A stretch of DNA of 64,000 nt from Chelatococcus caeni (GCF_014196925.1 NZ_JACIEN010000001.1:310001-374000), one strand, 5' to 3'; counted from the stretch's first letter, positions 47,750 to 56,514 are shown. The notes: generated from the letters alone by a model not told the origin. Made by a program: numbers and translations.

Positions 47750-48733
47750 ATGAAACTTTCAGAGATGCGTTTCCGTGGCTCGTCGCCGCGGACGATCGAA
47801 TTCGTCCCGACGATGCAGGTGCTCCTGCCGAGAAGGGAGGGAATAGGGATTCGGGCAATCGCGCTCAGGTATCTTGTCGCGTCGGTCGCGATTTTATCCT
47901 GCTTGAGCCCCGGGGAATCCCGCGCGCAACTCGCCTGCACCAACGGCGCAAACTATTCATGCGAGCCGCCATCCAAGAACGGCCTCACGCTCACGGCGAA
48001 TCCCGATTCCATCGTGGCCGATGAGAACATGGTATTGCGCGGCGGTGGCGTGGCGGGTCAGCCGGTGCGCAACTATTTCGTCGGCAATGCCGACAACGCC
48101 AACCAGTCGAACGTCTGGATCGGCGATGCCGGCCACACCGATTCGACCACGACGATCTATGCCAACCACTTCGCTGTCGGTGACAGCACGACCTCGGCCT
48201 CCGGCGCCAATGCGGCCGCCATCAGTCCGGGCGCGGTGGCGAGCGAGGCCGATGCGCTGGCATTCGGCGCCGGCTCGCAAGCGACGGCGGAAGGAGCGGT
48301 CGCGCTCGGCGCCGGCTCGGTGGCCGACCAGGCCAATACCGTGTCGGTCGGCGCGGTCGGGGACGAGCGGCGCGTCGTCAATGTCGCTCCGGGCGTCGAC
48401 CGCACCGACGCGGTCAATGTCGGCCAGTTGCGGGACGTGGAAAGTGCATTGAACGAGCGCATGACCATCCTGCAGGGGACCGTGCTTGAGACGCGCAGGG
48501 AAGCCCGCCAGGGCGTCGCCGCCGCCATCGCCATGACGACCGCGCCCATGCCGTCGGCGCCGGGGCGCATGAGCTGGGCCATGAACCTCGCCACCTTCAA
48601 GGGCGAATATGCCTCCGGCGGCTCGCTGGCCTATCGTTTCGACGCGCCGATCCCCATCGCCCTGACCGCCGGCTACGCCTATGGCGGCGGCAAGTCCCAC
48701 GCCGCGCGCGTCGGCCTGCAGGGGGAGTTCTAG
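47750..48733 (+). CDS. Short YadA-like trimeric autotransporter, copy 1
   Basis: A 327-residue outer-membrane protein. An extended signal region (residues 1-60, hydrophobic part YLVASVAILSCLS, SRAQ) is followed by a unique segment with two cysteines, then YadA-head repeats of about 14 residues ([40 protein letters not shown]), the neck [12 protein letters not shown], a very short coiled coil ([20 protein letters not shown]) and the membrane anchor ([17 protein letters not shown] ... VGLQGEF with terminal Phe). Three copies would form one 12-strand barrel. It is far shorter than known adhesins. From 47977 on it is nearly identical to copy 2. Confidence 0.88.
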   Translation: MKLSEMRFRGSSPRTIEFVPTMQVLLPRREGIGIRAIALRYLVASVAILSCLSPGESRAQLACTNGANYSCEPPSKNGLTLTANPDSIVADENMVLRGGGVAGQPVRNYFVGNADNANQSNVWIGDAGHTDSTTTIYANHFAVGDSTTSASGANAAAISPGAVASEADALAFGAGSQATAEGAVALGAGSVADQANTVSVGAVGDERRVVNVAPGVDRTDAVNVGQLRDVESALNERMTILQGTVLETRREARQGVAAAIAMTTAPMPSAPGRMSWAMNLATFKGEYASGGSLAYRFDAPIPIALTAGYAYGGGKSHAARVGLQGEF

Positions 48734-48810
48734 GCGGAAAGGCCGCTCGGCGCGCCCGGGGTCGTCCCCCGTGGCGCGCCGGGCCGGCCGCTCACCGCGT
48801 GTCGCGGGCG
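47977..48810. repeat. Direct repeat, first unit (period 1458 bp)
   Basis: Nearly identical to 49435-50267. It covers the 3' three quarters of the adhesin gene, the GC-rich hairpin after its stop, and 19 bases that equal the 3' end of tag including its stop codon (48792-48810). This is a tandem duplication. Confidence 0.9.
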
Positions 48811-49063
48811 GCGCATGTCCGCTCTCTGGGTTTACCTGCAGGTGACGGCAGGGAACGATTTTGTGCCCGCAGACGTAGTGCAGCTGAGCGCCAATAAGCA
48901 TGTCTGGTCTGCAGGATAATTATAAAAAGCGAGCATGATTAATGCCGGCTCAGTGGAATACTCTAACAAATAAGAAATACAAACTTGTATATGGATTTTG
49001 TGCGTGTTCATATCATGCAGCCGATATAAAATTAATTAAATAAATAATAAAAAGGAAAAACTC
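48734..49063. other. Intergenic region between the adhesin copies, with AT-rich patch
   Basis: The first 75 bases are duplicated sequence: hairpin CGGCGCGCCCGGGGTCGTCC and the tag 3' remnant. From about 48900 the sequence turns strongly AT-rich (TTAATTAAATAAATAATAAA near 49030), unlike the rest of the window. It leads into the ribosome binding site AGGA at 49053-49056. No gene seen. Confidence 0.6.
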
Positions 49064-50191
49064 ATGGCTATTATGATAAAAAGACACGTGAATTTCTCCG
49101 GCAATTTACATACTAGAGCACCCATAGCGGTGGCATTTAACTGCATAAACTATAGTGTATTTTATCCTGAAAAAAATTGTATGATGTATATCGTCAATAA
49201 CACTGCGGAAATGATTGCTATTTTGTTCCAGCGATATTTGCGGATTTTGTTGGGAGATTATCTGGTTTGCATGTCCGATATTCTAACCGGGCGGCGAGGC
49301 GACGTCAGGGGGCTTGCGGTCGTTTCCTGTTTGGCGGCGGGACTAGGGGGATTGGTTCTCTCTTCGTCCGACGCCCAGGCGCAGCTTTCCTGCGCAAATG
49401 AGCCGGGGGCCTATGCCTGTGCGGCGCCGGGACAGAACGGCCTCACTTTTACAGCGAATCCCGACTCCCACGTGGCCGATGAGAACATGGTACTGCGCGG
49501 CGGCGGCGCATCGGGTCAGCCCGTACGCAACTATTTCGTCGGCAATGCCGACAACGCCAACCAGTCGAACGTCTGGATCGGCGATGCCGGCCACACCGAT
49601 TCGACCACGACGATCTATGCCAACCATTTCGCAGTCGGGGACAGCACGACCTCGGCCTCCGGCGCCAATGCGGCGGCCATCGGGCCGGGCGCGGTGGCGA
49701 GCGAGGCCGATGCCTTGGCATTCGGCGCCGGCTCGCAAGCGACGGCGGAAGGAGCGGTCGCGCTCGGCGCCGGCTCGGTGGCCGACCAGGCCAATACCGT
49801 GTCGGTCGGTGCGGTCGGGGACGAGCGGCGCATCGTCAATGTCGCCGCGGGCGTCGACCGCACCGACGCGGTCAATGTCGGCCAGCTGCGGGATGTGGAA
49901 AGTGCATTGAACGAGCGGATGAACATCCTGCAGGGGACCGTGCTCGAGACGCGCAGGGAAGCCCGCCAGGGCGTCGCAGCTGCCATCGCCATGACGACCG
50001 CGCCCATGCCGTCGGCGCCCGGTCGCATGAGCTGGGCCATGAACCTCGCCACCTTCAAGGGCGAATATGCCTTCGGCGGCTCCCTGGCCTATCGCTTCGA
50101 CACGCCCGCCCCCATCGCCCTGACCGCCGGCTACGCCTACGGCGGCGGCAAGTCCCATGCCGCGCGCGTCGGCCTGCAGGGGGAGTTCTAG
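49064..50191 (+). CDS. Short YadA-like trimeric autotransporter, copy 2
   Basis: A 375-residue form of the same protein: head repeats, neck ([18 protein letters not shown]), short coiled coil and anchor ending VGLQGEF. The first 70 codons are AT-rich and encode [20 protein letters not shown], then a non-typical stretch; the signal peptide proper begins at Met 49271 ([20 protein letters not shown], cleavage near DAQA-QL). ATG 49064 has a good ribosome binding site (AGGA, 7 bases), 49271 does not. The long start would give an extended signal peptide, a feature known in autotransporters; the true start is unsettled. Confidence 0.85.
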   Translation: MAIMIKRHVNFSGNLHTRAPIAVAFNCINYSVFYPEKNCMMYIVNNTAEMIAILFQRYLRILLGDYLVCMSDILTGRRGDVRGLAVVSCLAAGLGGLVLSSSDAQAQLSCANEPGAYACAAPGQNGLTFTANPDSHVADENMVLRGGGASGQPVRNYFVGNADNANQSNVWIGDAGHTDSTTTIYANHFAVGDSTTSASGANAAAIGPGAVASEADALAFGAGSQATAEGAVALGAGSVADQANTVSVGAVGDERRIVNVAAGVDRTDAVNVGQLRDVESALNERMNILQGTVLETRREARQGVAAAIAMTTAPMPSAPGRMSWAMNLATFKGEYAFGGSLAYRFDTPAPIALTAGYAYGGGKSHAARVGLQGEF

Positions 50192-50267
50192 GCGGACAGG
50201 CTGCCTGGCGCGCCCGGGGTCGTCCCCGTGGCGCGCCGGGCCGGCCGCTCACCGCGTGTCGCGGGCG
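49435..50267. repeat. Direct repeat, second unit (period 1458 bp)
   Basis: The partner of 47977-48810. Here the last 19 bases are the real 3' end of the intact tag gene (stop at 50249-50251), which makes this the parental copy. Confidence 0.9.
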
Positions 50268-50872
50268 AGCGCGGCGCATTCGTCGCGACGGTAGCAGCCG
50301 ACGAGATGGTCGTTCACCATGCCCACCGCCTGCATGAAGGCATAGACGATGGTGGGGCCGCAGAAGTTGAAGCCGGCTTGTTTCAGCGCCTTCGACATCG
50401 CGCGCGATTCCGCCGTCTCGGCCGGCACCTGCGCCATGGCGGAGAAGCTGTTCTGCCGCGCCCGCCCGTCGAGGAAGCCCCAGAGGAAGTTGCTGAAGCC
50501 GTCGCGCTCCATGATGGCGAGCCAGGCGCGGGCGCTCTGCACGGTGCCGGCGATCTTGGCCCGGTTGCGCACGATGCCGGCGTCCTGCATCAGCGCCGCG
50601 AGCTTCGCATCGTCATAGCGCACGATGGCCTCGGGATCGAAGCCGTCGAAGGCTCTGCGGAAATTGTCGCGCTTGCGCAGGATGGTGATCCACGACAGGC
50701 CGGCCTGGAAGCCGTCGAGGATCAGCTTTTCGAAGAGCGCGCGGTCGTCATACTCCGGCACGCCCCACTCGGTGTCGTGGTAGGTCACGTAGAGCGGGTC
50801 GACGCCCGGCCAGCGGCAGCGCCACTTGCCGTCCTCGTGCAGGATGAGATCCGCCTTCACCACGTCGTTCAT
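50249..50872 (-). CDS. tag: DNA-3-methyladenine glycosylase I
   Basis: Base-excision repair enzyme that removes 3-methyladenine from alkylated DNA, 207 residues. Family landmarks: RCRWPGVDPLYVTYHDTEWG, FEKLILDGFQAGLSWITILR, KRDNFRRAFDGFDPEAIVRY, the substrate-binding FLWGFLDG, then KALKQAGFNFCGPTIVYAFM and a late GMVNDHLVGCYR. The zinc ligands are the Cys and His near both ends. Convergent with the adhesin gene; its last codons were copied in the adhesin duplication. It starts 12 bases after the ygfZ stop. Confidence 0.96.
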   Translation of the reverse strand: MNDVVKADLILHEDGKWRCRWPGVDPLYVTYHDTEWGVPEYDDRALFEKLILDGFQAGLSWITILRKRDNFRRAFDGFDPEAIVRYDDAKLAALMQDAGIVRNRAKIAGTVQSARAWLAIMERDGFSNFLWGFLDGRARQNSFSAMAQVPAETAESRAMSKALKQAGFNFCGPTIVYAFMQAVGMVNDHLVGCYRRDECAALARDTR

Positions 50873-50884
50873 GCCCCCCCTCCG

Positions 50885-51766
50885 TCATCCCTGCGCCGTA
50901 TCCGGAGCCGATCCGCCGGGGAAGGCGAAGGTGGCAAATCCCGGCTTCTCAAGGGTGAGGGCGAGGCCGCCGGCGGTCGGCGTCATGCCCGCGGCGAGCG
51001 CATCCGCCACGCGGTCGAGCCGCAGCATGGCGAGGCCGCGCCCGCGGGCGCAGGAGCCGACGTGGCCGAGCGTCTTCTCGCCGGCGACGACCGCGGCCCC
51101 GTCCTCCGGCACGAAGCCTTCGGTGAAGACGACGGGCACGATGCGCGTGCGGGCGGTGCCGCGGTGCTGCATGCGTGACACCACCTCCTGGCCGACATAG
51201 CAGCCCTTGTCGAAGGACACGCCGCCGAGCTGGTCCATCAGCACCTCGTGCGGGAAGGCTTCGCCATAGGTGAAATCCTTGCCGCCCTCCGGCACGCCCG
51301 CCGCGATGCGCATGGCGTGGTAGTCGGCGAGCGCCGCCTCACCGAAGGCCTCGATTTCCGCCCGCGGGCCAATGACACGTCGGCCGAGAGCGGCGAGGCG
51401 CGGGTCTTCGTAGACCTGGCCGGGCGCTGCCGTCTCGTCGCCCCACAGGGCGGCGACGGCGAGCGCCTCGCTCTCGTCGGCGATCGTCACCTTGGCGCGC
51501 AGCTTGTAGAAGGCGAGGCGCTTGACGAGGTCCTGCGCAAGCGCCCGCGGCGCTTCGAGCAGATAGCCGCCGCCATCGCCCTCCGGCACGGCGAGGACGA
51601 GGAAGTCGAAGAGGATCTTGCCCTGCGGCGTCAGCAGCGCCGCCCACCGGGCCGTTCCGGGCGCAACGTCCGCGACGGCGCTGGTGACGATGCCGTCGAG
51701 GAAGGTGCGGGCGTCCTCGCCCGCCACCCTGACGACGCCCCTGTCCGGCAGAAAAGTCCTCGGCAT
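50885..51766 (-). CDS. ygfZ: YgfZ/GcvT-type folate-binding protein
   Basis: Tetrahydrofolate-dependent protein that supports the assembly or repair of iron-sulfur enzymes (IbaG57/YgfZ family), 293 residues. The signature KGCYVGQEVVSRMQHRG, with its essential cysteine, is clear, and RTFLDGIVTSAVADVAPG and LLTPQGKILFDFLV mark the N-terminal part. It precedes tag on the minus strand and is probably cotranscribed with it. Confidence 0.93.
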   Translation of the reverse strand: MPRTFLPDRGVVRVAGEDARTFLDGIVTSAVADVAPGTARWAALLTPQGKILFDFLVLAVPEGDGGGYLLEAPRALAQDLVKRLAFYKLRAKVTIADESEALAVAALWGDETAAPGQVYEDPRLAALGRRVIGPRAEIEAFGEAALADYHAMRIAAGVPEGGKDFTYGEAFPHEVLMDQLGGVSFDKGCYVGQEVVSRMQHRGTARTRIVPVVFTEGFVPEDGAAVVAGEKTLGHVGSCARGRGLAMLRLDRVADALAAGMTPTAGGLALTLEKPGFATFAFPGGSAPDTAQG

Positions 51767-51857
51767 TCAGCCCTCCGTCCGATCTCGCTGGAGAGATAGG
51801 GGGAGGGCGTGCGCCGCTCAACCCGGTTTCGAGAGGATGCCCGTCTGGCCGGTTAGG

Positions 51858-52115
51858 TCAGTGCTTGCTGGCGGTGGAAAAGGCACCGCCGCGGATGCGC
51901 TCCGGCAGGCGCTCCGCAAAATCCGCCACCGCTTCCTCGCCATAGGTGCTGACGAGCTCCTGGAAGGCGGCGAACAGCGCGGCATGGGCCACGCAGTCGC
52001 CGTCGAGGCCGTCGAGCTGCGCCTCGGCGAAGGCCTCGCTCAGATAGGTGAGCGCAGCGCGCTTCTCCTCGGCGGCCCCGAGGAAGTCGTCGTCGTGCTG
52101 GTTGAATTCGTCCAT
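51858..52115 (-). CDS. Conserved hypothetical protein, small and acidic
   Basis: An 85-residue soluble protein (MDEFNQHDDDFLGAAEEKRA, then ALTYLSEAFAEAQLDGLDGD) that looks helical and acidic. I do not recognise it. It has no signal or membrane segment. ATG 52115 is chosen because upstream codons are not protein-like; the ribosome binding site is weak. It lies between ygfZ and the TIGR02301 gene, all on the minus strand. Confidence 0.65.
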   Translation of the reverse strand: MDEFNQHDDDFLGAAEEKRAALTYLSEAFAEAQLDGLDGDCVAHAALFAAFQELVSTYGEEAVADFAERLPERIRGGAFSTASKH

Positions 52116-52296
52116 GTTCCTGCCGTTACGCAACCCGTGGCGCGCTGCCGCCGGTCCACACACTCTAGCAGCCCCGGGCCGGCACTCTAGCGGCTTCTTT
52201 ACGCGAGGTTAACAGCGCGGGGAAAATGCCTGCAATCCACAGGGCACATGGCTGGAGCGCCCGAGCGCACCTGGCTGCGACAGCTGCATCGTGCGG

Positions 52297-52710
52297 TCAC
52301 TGGCCGAAGCGGGTCGCCAGAGTCCGCGTCAGGCGCTGGCCCTCGGCGACGTGCAGGGCGCGCGCCGCCCGCGCCGCATCGGTGCAGCGCCGGTAGGTCA
52401 GGGCATAGCTGCGATAGCCGCGGTTGTAGGCGCCGGCGAGGCGCTCGCGCCGTTGCGGGCTCGCGCCTTCTGCATCGAGCAGGTCCGCCATTCGCTCGCG
52501 CCATTGCTGCGCATCGGCCTCTTCGCACAGCCCGTCGATGAAGGTGAGCACGCCGAGCACGCGGGCGAGGCGCTGCATGTCGGCCTCGTAGGGCGGCGGT
52601 GCCTCCACGCCGCTCTCCGGCGCCTCCGCGGGCGGGCGCGGCTGGGCGAGGGCGGCCGGGGCAAGGGCCGCCGCAGCGGCGAGGCAGGCAGCGAGGATGG
52701 CGGGTCTCAT
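52297..52710 (-). CDS. TIGR02301 family exported protein
   Basis: A 137-residue periplasmic protein of a family confined to alphaproteobacteria; function unknown. Signal peptide MRPAILAACLAAAAALAPAA (LAQ). Mature part: YEADMQRLARVLGVLTFIDG, LCEEADAQQWRERMADLL and the family signature AGAYNRGYRSYALTYRRCTD. It overlaps the Nudix gene by 4 bp (ATGA), so the two are coupled. Confidence 0.88.
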   Translation of the reverse strand: MRPAILAACLAAAAALAPAALAQPRPPAEAPESGVEAPPPYEADMQRLARVLGVLTFIDGLCEEADAQQWRERMADLLDAEGASPQRRERLAGAYNRGYRSYALTYRRCTDAARAARALHVAEGQRLTRTLATRFGQ

Positions 52711-53150
52711 GGTGGCCCCTCGTCGAGCATGGCGGCGGCGCGGGCGACGATGGCGGCAAGGCCCGGCGTCGTGCGCAACTGCGCCACCTCGTCCGGCAGG
52801 GCCCAGCGCACCGCCCCCGCTTCGGGACCGGGGGCCGGCTCGCCGCCGCGCCAGCGGGCGGCGAAGGCGGCGATGACGAAATGATGCACGACGCCGGTCG
52901 CGTCCCGCTCGATGATCTCGACATGGTCGACGAAGGCGGCGATCTCGGCCTCGACGCCCACCTCCTCGCGCAGTTCCCGGAGGGCGGCCTCGCGGAGGTT
53001 CTCCCCCGGCTCGACGAGCCCGCCCGGCAGGCTCCAGCACGCCTCCATCGGCGGGCGGCCCCGCGTCGCGATCAGCACCCGCCCGTCGCGGAAGGTCGCC
53101 ACGCTCGCGGCGAGGAAGGGGCGGGCCGGATAGCGGCGGTCTTCGGGCAT
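52707..53150 (-). CDS. Nudix hydrolase
   Basis: A 147-residue Nudix pyrophosphohydrolase. The Nudix box is complete: GGLVEPGENLREAALRELRE then EVGVEAE. The beginning ASVATFRDGRVLIATRGRPP and the late EVAQLRTTPGL are typical of ADP-ribose pyrophosphatase-like members, but the substrate is unknown. The start ATG 53150 lies 11 bp after the SDR stop. It is the middle gene of SDR-Nudix-TIGR02301. Confidence 0.9.
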   Translation of the reverse strand: MPEDRRYPARPFLAASVATFRDGRVLIATRGRPPMEACWSLPGGLVEPGENLREAALRELREEVGVEAEIAAFVDHVEIIERDATGVVHHFVIAAFAARWRGGEPAPGPEAGAVRWALPDEVAQLRTTPGLAAIVARAAAMLDEGPP

Positions 53151-53161
53151 GGCCGAGCGCT

Positions 53162-53917
53162 CTACACGTGCTGGCCGCCGTTGATGTGCAGCTCGGCGCC
53201 GTTCACGTAGGAGGAGGCCTCCGTGCACAGGAAGTAGATGGCCTTGGCCACCTCGTCGGGCGTGCCGAGCCGGCGCAGCGGGATCTGCTCGACGAGCTTC
53301 TCCGTGCCCGGCGACAGGATGGCGGTGTCGATCTCGCCCGGCGAGATGGCGTTGACGCGGATGCCGCGCTGGCCGAAATCCGCCGCCATCTCGCGCGTCA
53401 GCCCGGCGAGCGCGGATTTGGAGGTGGCGTAGGCCGCGCCCGCGAAGGGGTGGACGCGCGAGCCGGCGATGGAGGTGACGTTGACGACGGAGCCACGCGT
53501 GCGGGCGAGTTCTTCCACCAGTCCCCGCGCGAGCATGATCGGGGCGAAGAAATTCACCTGGAAGACCTGCTTCCAGTCCTCGAGGCGCGTGTTCATGGTG
53601 CCGAGCCGCGAGCCGCCCGGGCCCTTCGGCGAGATGCCGGCATTGTTGACGAGCGCGTGCAGCACGGCGCCCTCGGGCTCGAGGCGGCGCTTGATCTCCT
53701 CGATCGCCTCCATGGTGTTCTCGGGATCGGCGAGATCGACCTGGATGTGGTCTTCCGGGCCCATCTCCCACGGGCATTCCTCCGGGAAGGAATGGCGCGA
53801 GCAGGTGATGACCCGCCAGCCGGCGGCCGAGAAGCGCTTGACCGTCGCATGGCCGATGCCGCGGCTCGCCCCGGTCAGGAGCATCACGCGCCGGGTCGCA
53901 TTGGTGGATGGGGGCAT
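53162..53917 (-). CDS. SDR family oxidoreductase
   Basis: NAD(P)-dependent short-chain dehydrogenase, 251 residues: LLTGASRGIGHATVKRF, LVNNAGISPKGPGG, catalytic Ser in VNVTSIAGSR, YATSKSALAGL (Tyr-Lys), and NAISPGEIDTAIL. The insert RHSFPEECPWEMGPEDHIQV in the second strand region is distinctive of an alphaproteobacterial subgroup as I recall it. Substrate unknown. It lies upstream of the Nudix gene and 45 bp after pdxH on the same strand. Confidence 0.92.
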   Translation of the reverse strand: MPPSTNATRRVMLLTGASRGIGHATVKRFSAAGWRVITCSRHSFPEECPWEMGPEDHIQVDLADPENTMEAIEEIKRRLEPEGAVLHALVNNAGISPKGPGGSRLGTMNTRLEDWKQVFQVNFFAPIMLARGLVEELARTRGSVVNVTSIAGSRVHPFAGAAYATSKSALAGLTREMAADFGQRGIRVNAISPGEIDTAILSPGTEKLVEQIPLRRLGTPDEVAKAIYFLCTEASSYVNGAELHINGGQHV

Positions 53918-53962
53918 GGCGGTTCGTCCTGGTGATGATCGGGGCGTCGAAGGGTTCGGCCT

Positions 53963-54577
53963 TCAGGGATATAGGCGCTCGCGCTGCCACGCGCCATCCG
54001 GCGCCGGGCGGTGGAAGCGGATGCGGTCGTGCAGGCGGAACGGCCGGTCGTGCCAGAACTCGATGGCGACCGGCCGCACCCGGAAGCCGCGCCAGTAGGC
54101 GGGGCGCGGGATCTCGCCGACGCCGAACTTCGCCGTATAGACGGCAACCGCCTTCTCGAGGGCGAAGCGGCTCTCGAGCGGACGGGACTGCTGCGAGGCC
54201 CAGGCGCCGATGCGGCTGCCGCGCGGGCGCGAGGCGAAATAGGCATCCGCCTCGGCATCGGTGACGTTCTCCACCGGGCCGCGCACGCGCACCTGCCGGC
54301 GCAGGCTCTTCCAGTGGAAGAGGAGGGCGGCCTTCGGCACGGCGGCGAGCTCGCGCCCCTTGGCGCTCTCGGCATTGGTGTAGAAGACGAAGCCCTGCCC
54401 GTCGAAGCCCTTCAGCAGCACCATGCGCGCGTCCGGCAGGCCGTCCGCGTCCACCGTGGCGAGCGCCATGGCGTTGGGATCGTTCGGCTCGCTCGCCGTC
54501 GCGTCCTCCAGCCAGCGGGCGAAGAGCCCGAAGGGATCGGTTTCGTTGGAGAAGTCACCGCTCGTTAACGCTTCCAC
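53963..54577 (-). CDS. pdxH: Pyridoxamine 5'-phosphate oxidase
   Basis: FMN enzyme that oxidises pyridoxamine or pyridoxine 5'-phosphate to pyridoxal 5'-phosphate. It is 204 residues: [70 protein letters not shown], and the C-terminal [18 protein letters not shown] with RLHDR. The start is GTG at 54577 with AGGA 9 bases upstream. Divergent from the lipoprotein gene with 44 bp between. Confidence 0.95.
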   Translation of the reverse strand: MEALTSGDFSNETDPFGLFARWLEDATASEPNDPNAMALATVDADGLPDARMVLLKGFDGQGFVFYTNAESAKGRELAAVPKAALLFHWKSLRRQVRVRGPVENVTDAEADAYFASRPRGSRIGAWASQQSRPLESRFALEKAVAVYTAKFGVGEIPRPAYWRGFRVRPVAIEFWHDRPFRLHDRIRFHRPAPDGAWQRERLYP

Positions 54578-54621
54578 GGCTTAAATTCCTGACGGATTCG
54601 GATGGATCGGCGAGGCGGCTC

Positions 54622-55116
54622 GTGACCCGGGGCGATATGCGCAGCTCTTATAAGAGAACAGCGTCGTTGTGCGAAGGCATTCACGCAGGTCGTGGCGTCG
54701 CACTCGCTGCCGCGCTCGCGGCGGCGCTGGCTGCGGGCGGCTGCAGCATCTCCTTTCCGCTCGGCTCCCTCGTCGGTGACGACGTGGCGACGACGAGTTC
54801 GGTCTCGCCCGCTCCCTCGCCCCTGTCGCCCGAGCTGACGACGGAGGACTGGCGGCGCGCCAGGAGCGCCCTCGAGGTCGCGCTCGACCCCTTCGGCAAC
54901 GGCACGAGCGCCTCGTGGGACAACCCGGAGACCGGCGCCAAGGGGGCTTTCCTGCCGCTCGGACAGCCCTATGTGAAGGACGGCGACGTGTGCCGCGCCT
55001 TCCTCGCCGACCTGTCGCTGCAGGTCGGGGCCCAGGCCATGCAGGGCACCGCCTGCCGGCCGTCCGGCGGCGGCTGGTCCATCACCGAGGTGAAGCCCTG
55101 GCGCAAGCCTGCCTGA
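54622..55116 (+). CDS. RT0821/Lpp0805-type surface lipoprotein
   Basis: A 164-residue protein with a lipoprotein signal: an Ala-rich hydrophobic run ending in the lipobox LAAGGC-S (Cys near residue 41). The mature domain (WRRARSALEVALDPFGNGTS, SWDNPETGAKGAFLPLG, CRAFLADL, GTACRPSGGGWSITEV) matches the RT0821/Lpp0805 surface protein family, function unknown. GTG 54622 has GAGG 6 bases upstream; ATG 54637 is possible. It lies between divergent pdxH and the J-domain gene. Confidence 0.82.
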   Translation: MTRGDMRSSYKRTASLCEGIHAGRGVALAAALAAALAAGGCSISFPLGSLVGDDVATTSSVSPAPSPLSPELTTEDWRRARSALEVALDPFGNGTSASWDNPETGAKGAFLPLGQPYVKDGDVCRAFLADLSLQVGAQAMQGTACRPSGGGWSITEVKPWRKPA

Positions 55117-55214
55117 GGCTGCCCGGAAGCGCGCAATAACCGTTGCAGCCGTGCAACAGTTGCCCCATATGGGAGGGGATTGGTTGCGGTACCCCGCTCC
55201 CTGACAGGATATCC

Positions 55215-56147
55215 ATGCGCGATCCATACAGCATTCTCGGTATTGCCAGATCGGCGAGCGACACGGACGTCAAGAAGGCGTTCCGCAAGCTCGCCAAGGC
55301 CTATCATCCCGACCAGAACAAGGATGATCCCAAGGCCCAGGAGAAGTTCGCCGAGGTCAATGCCGCCTACGAGATCCTCGGCGACAAGGAGAAGCGCGCC
55401 CAGTTCGACCGCGGCGAGATCGACGCCGAGGGCAAGCCGCGCTTCCACGGCTTCGACGGGTTCTCGGGTGCCGGCGCCGGGCGTGGCCAGCACGGCGGCT
55501 TCGACTTCCGCCGCTCCGGGCCGGGCGCAGGCGCCGGCTTCGACCCGCAGGACTTCTTCTCGGATCTCTTCGGCGAGGCGATGCGCAACGCCGGCCGGGC
55601 AGGGGACACCGGTCGCGGCCGCGCCCACCATCCGCGCGGCGAGGACGTGAAGGCCGACATCACCGTCACGCTCGAGGAGGCGGTGCACGGCGGCAAGCGG
55701 CGCATCAACTTCACCACCGGCCGCGAGGTCGAGGTCAACCTGCCCAAGGGCGTCAGCGACGGCAAGACCATCCGCCTGCGCGGCCTCGGCGAGCCGAGCC
55801 CCTTCGGCGGCGAGCCGGGCGACGTCCTGCTCACGGTGCACGTGGCGCCGCACCCGCAGTTCCGGGTGGAGGGCAAGAACCTGCGCCTGCGCCTGCCGGT
55901 GCCGCTGGCCGATGCGGTGCTCGGCGCCAAGGTGCGCGTGCCGACCCTCGACGGCGCCGTCAACATGACGATCCCGCCGATGTCGAGCGGTGGCAAGAGC
56001 TTCCGCCTGCGCGGCAAGGGCATCCCGGAGAAGGACGGGCCGGGCGACATCATCGTCACGCTCGACATCGTCCTGCCGGATGCCGCCGACCCGGCGCTCG
56101 ACGCGCTCATGCGCAAGTGGCGCGAGGCGGCCTCGGCCAAGAGCTGA
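55215..56147 (+). CDS. J-domain co-chaperone, DnaJ C-terminal type without zinc finger (CbpA-like)
   Basis: A 310-residue Hsp40. N-terminal J-domain with MRDPYSILGIARSASDTDVK and the essential HPD in YHPDQNKDD, then a Gly/Phe-rich region (residues 75-150) and two C-terminal beta-domains (VTLEEAVHGGKRRINF, LRLRLPVPLADAVLGAKVRV, PTLDGAVNMTIPPMSSGGKS). The four CxxCxGxG zinc motifs of true DnaJ are absent, so it is a class II protein. It stimulates DnaK ATPase. It is located between the lipoprotein gene and fabI. Confidence 0.93.
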   Translation: MRDPYSILGIARSASDTDVKKAFRKLAKAYHPDQNKDDPKAQEKFAEVNAAYEILGDKEKRAQFDRGEIDAEGKPRFHGFDGFSGAGAGRGQHGGFDFRRSGPGAGAGFDPQDFFSDLFGEAMRNAGRAGDTGRGRAHHPRGEDVKADITVTLEEAVHGGKRRINFTTGREVEVNLPKGVSDGKTIRLRGLGEPSPFGGEPGDVLLTVHVAPHPQFRVEGKNLRLRLPVPLADAVLGAKVRVPTLDGAVNMTIPPMSSGGKSFRLRGKGIPEKDGPGDIIVTLDIVLPDAADPALDALMRKWREAASAKS

Positions 56148-56514
56148 GCGGCACGGGCGAGCCTGCGGCTCGGCTTCTTGTGCTGGTTCCCGGCTCTCGC
56201 CTGCGCTTCGCGCATGCGGGCCGGGAAACGAGGGTGTTCGTCGAAAGAAACTCGTTCCCCGGACGCGTGCAGCGAAGCGGAATGCGAGCCGGGACCCAGC
56301 GCAAGACCCCGATGCCCGTAGGGCATCGCCACTTCTCCTGCCCACCCGAATCAGCCCGGCGCGCGCTGCCCGTCGCTCTGCCGCTTATGCCCAGGCGAAA
56401 GGCTTGCCACATCGAAGTCGCGCGCCGAGGCTTCCGTCCGCCGTCGCTCTCGGCTAATGATGCGCGTCCGCTCCGGACCATCCGGCTTTCAGACAGATCA
56501 GATTTCGAACGGCC
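56148..56514. repeat. Intergenic stretch with type C repeat (about 56178-56305)
   Basis: TGGTTCCCGGCTCTCGCCTG...GCGGGCCGGGAAACGAGG is an imperfect hairpin, followed by CCCCGGACGCGTGCAGCGAA...GCGAGCCGGGACCCAGCGCA. Related to 19637-19790 and 38675-38735. The last 200 bases before fabI show no gene and probably hold its promoter. Confidence 0.55.

Noticed and set aside
48792-48810. A second tag gene or pseudogene
   Set aside because: Only the final 19 bases of tag are present; it is a by-product of the adhesin duplication, too short to be called a pseudogene.
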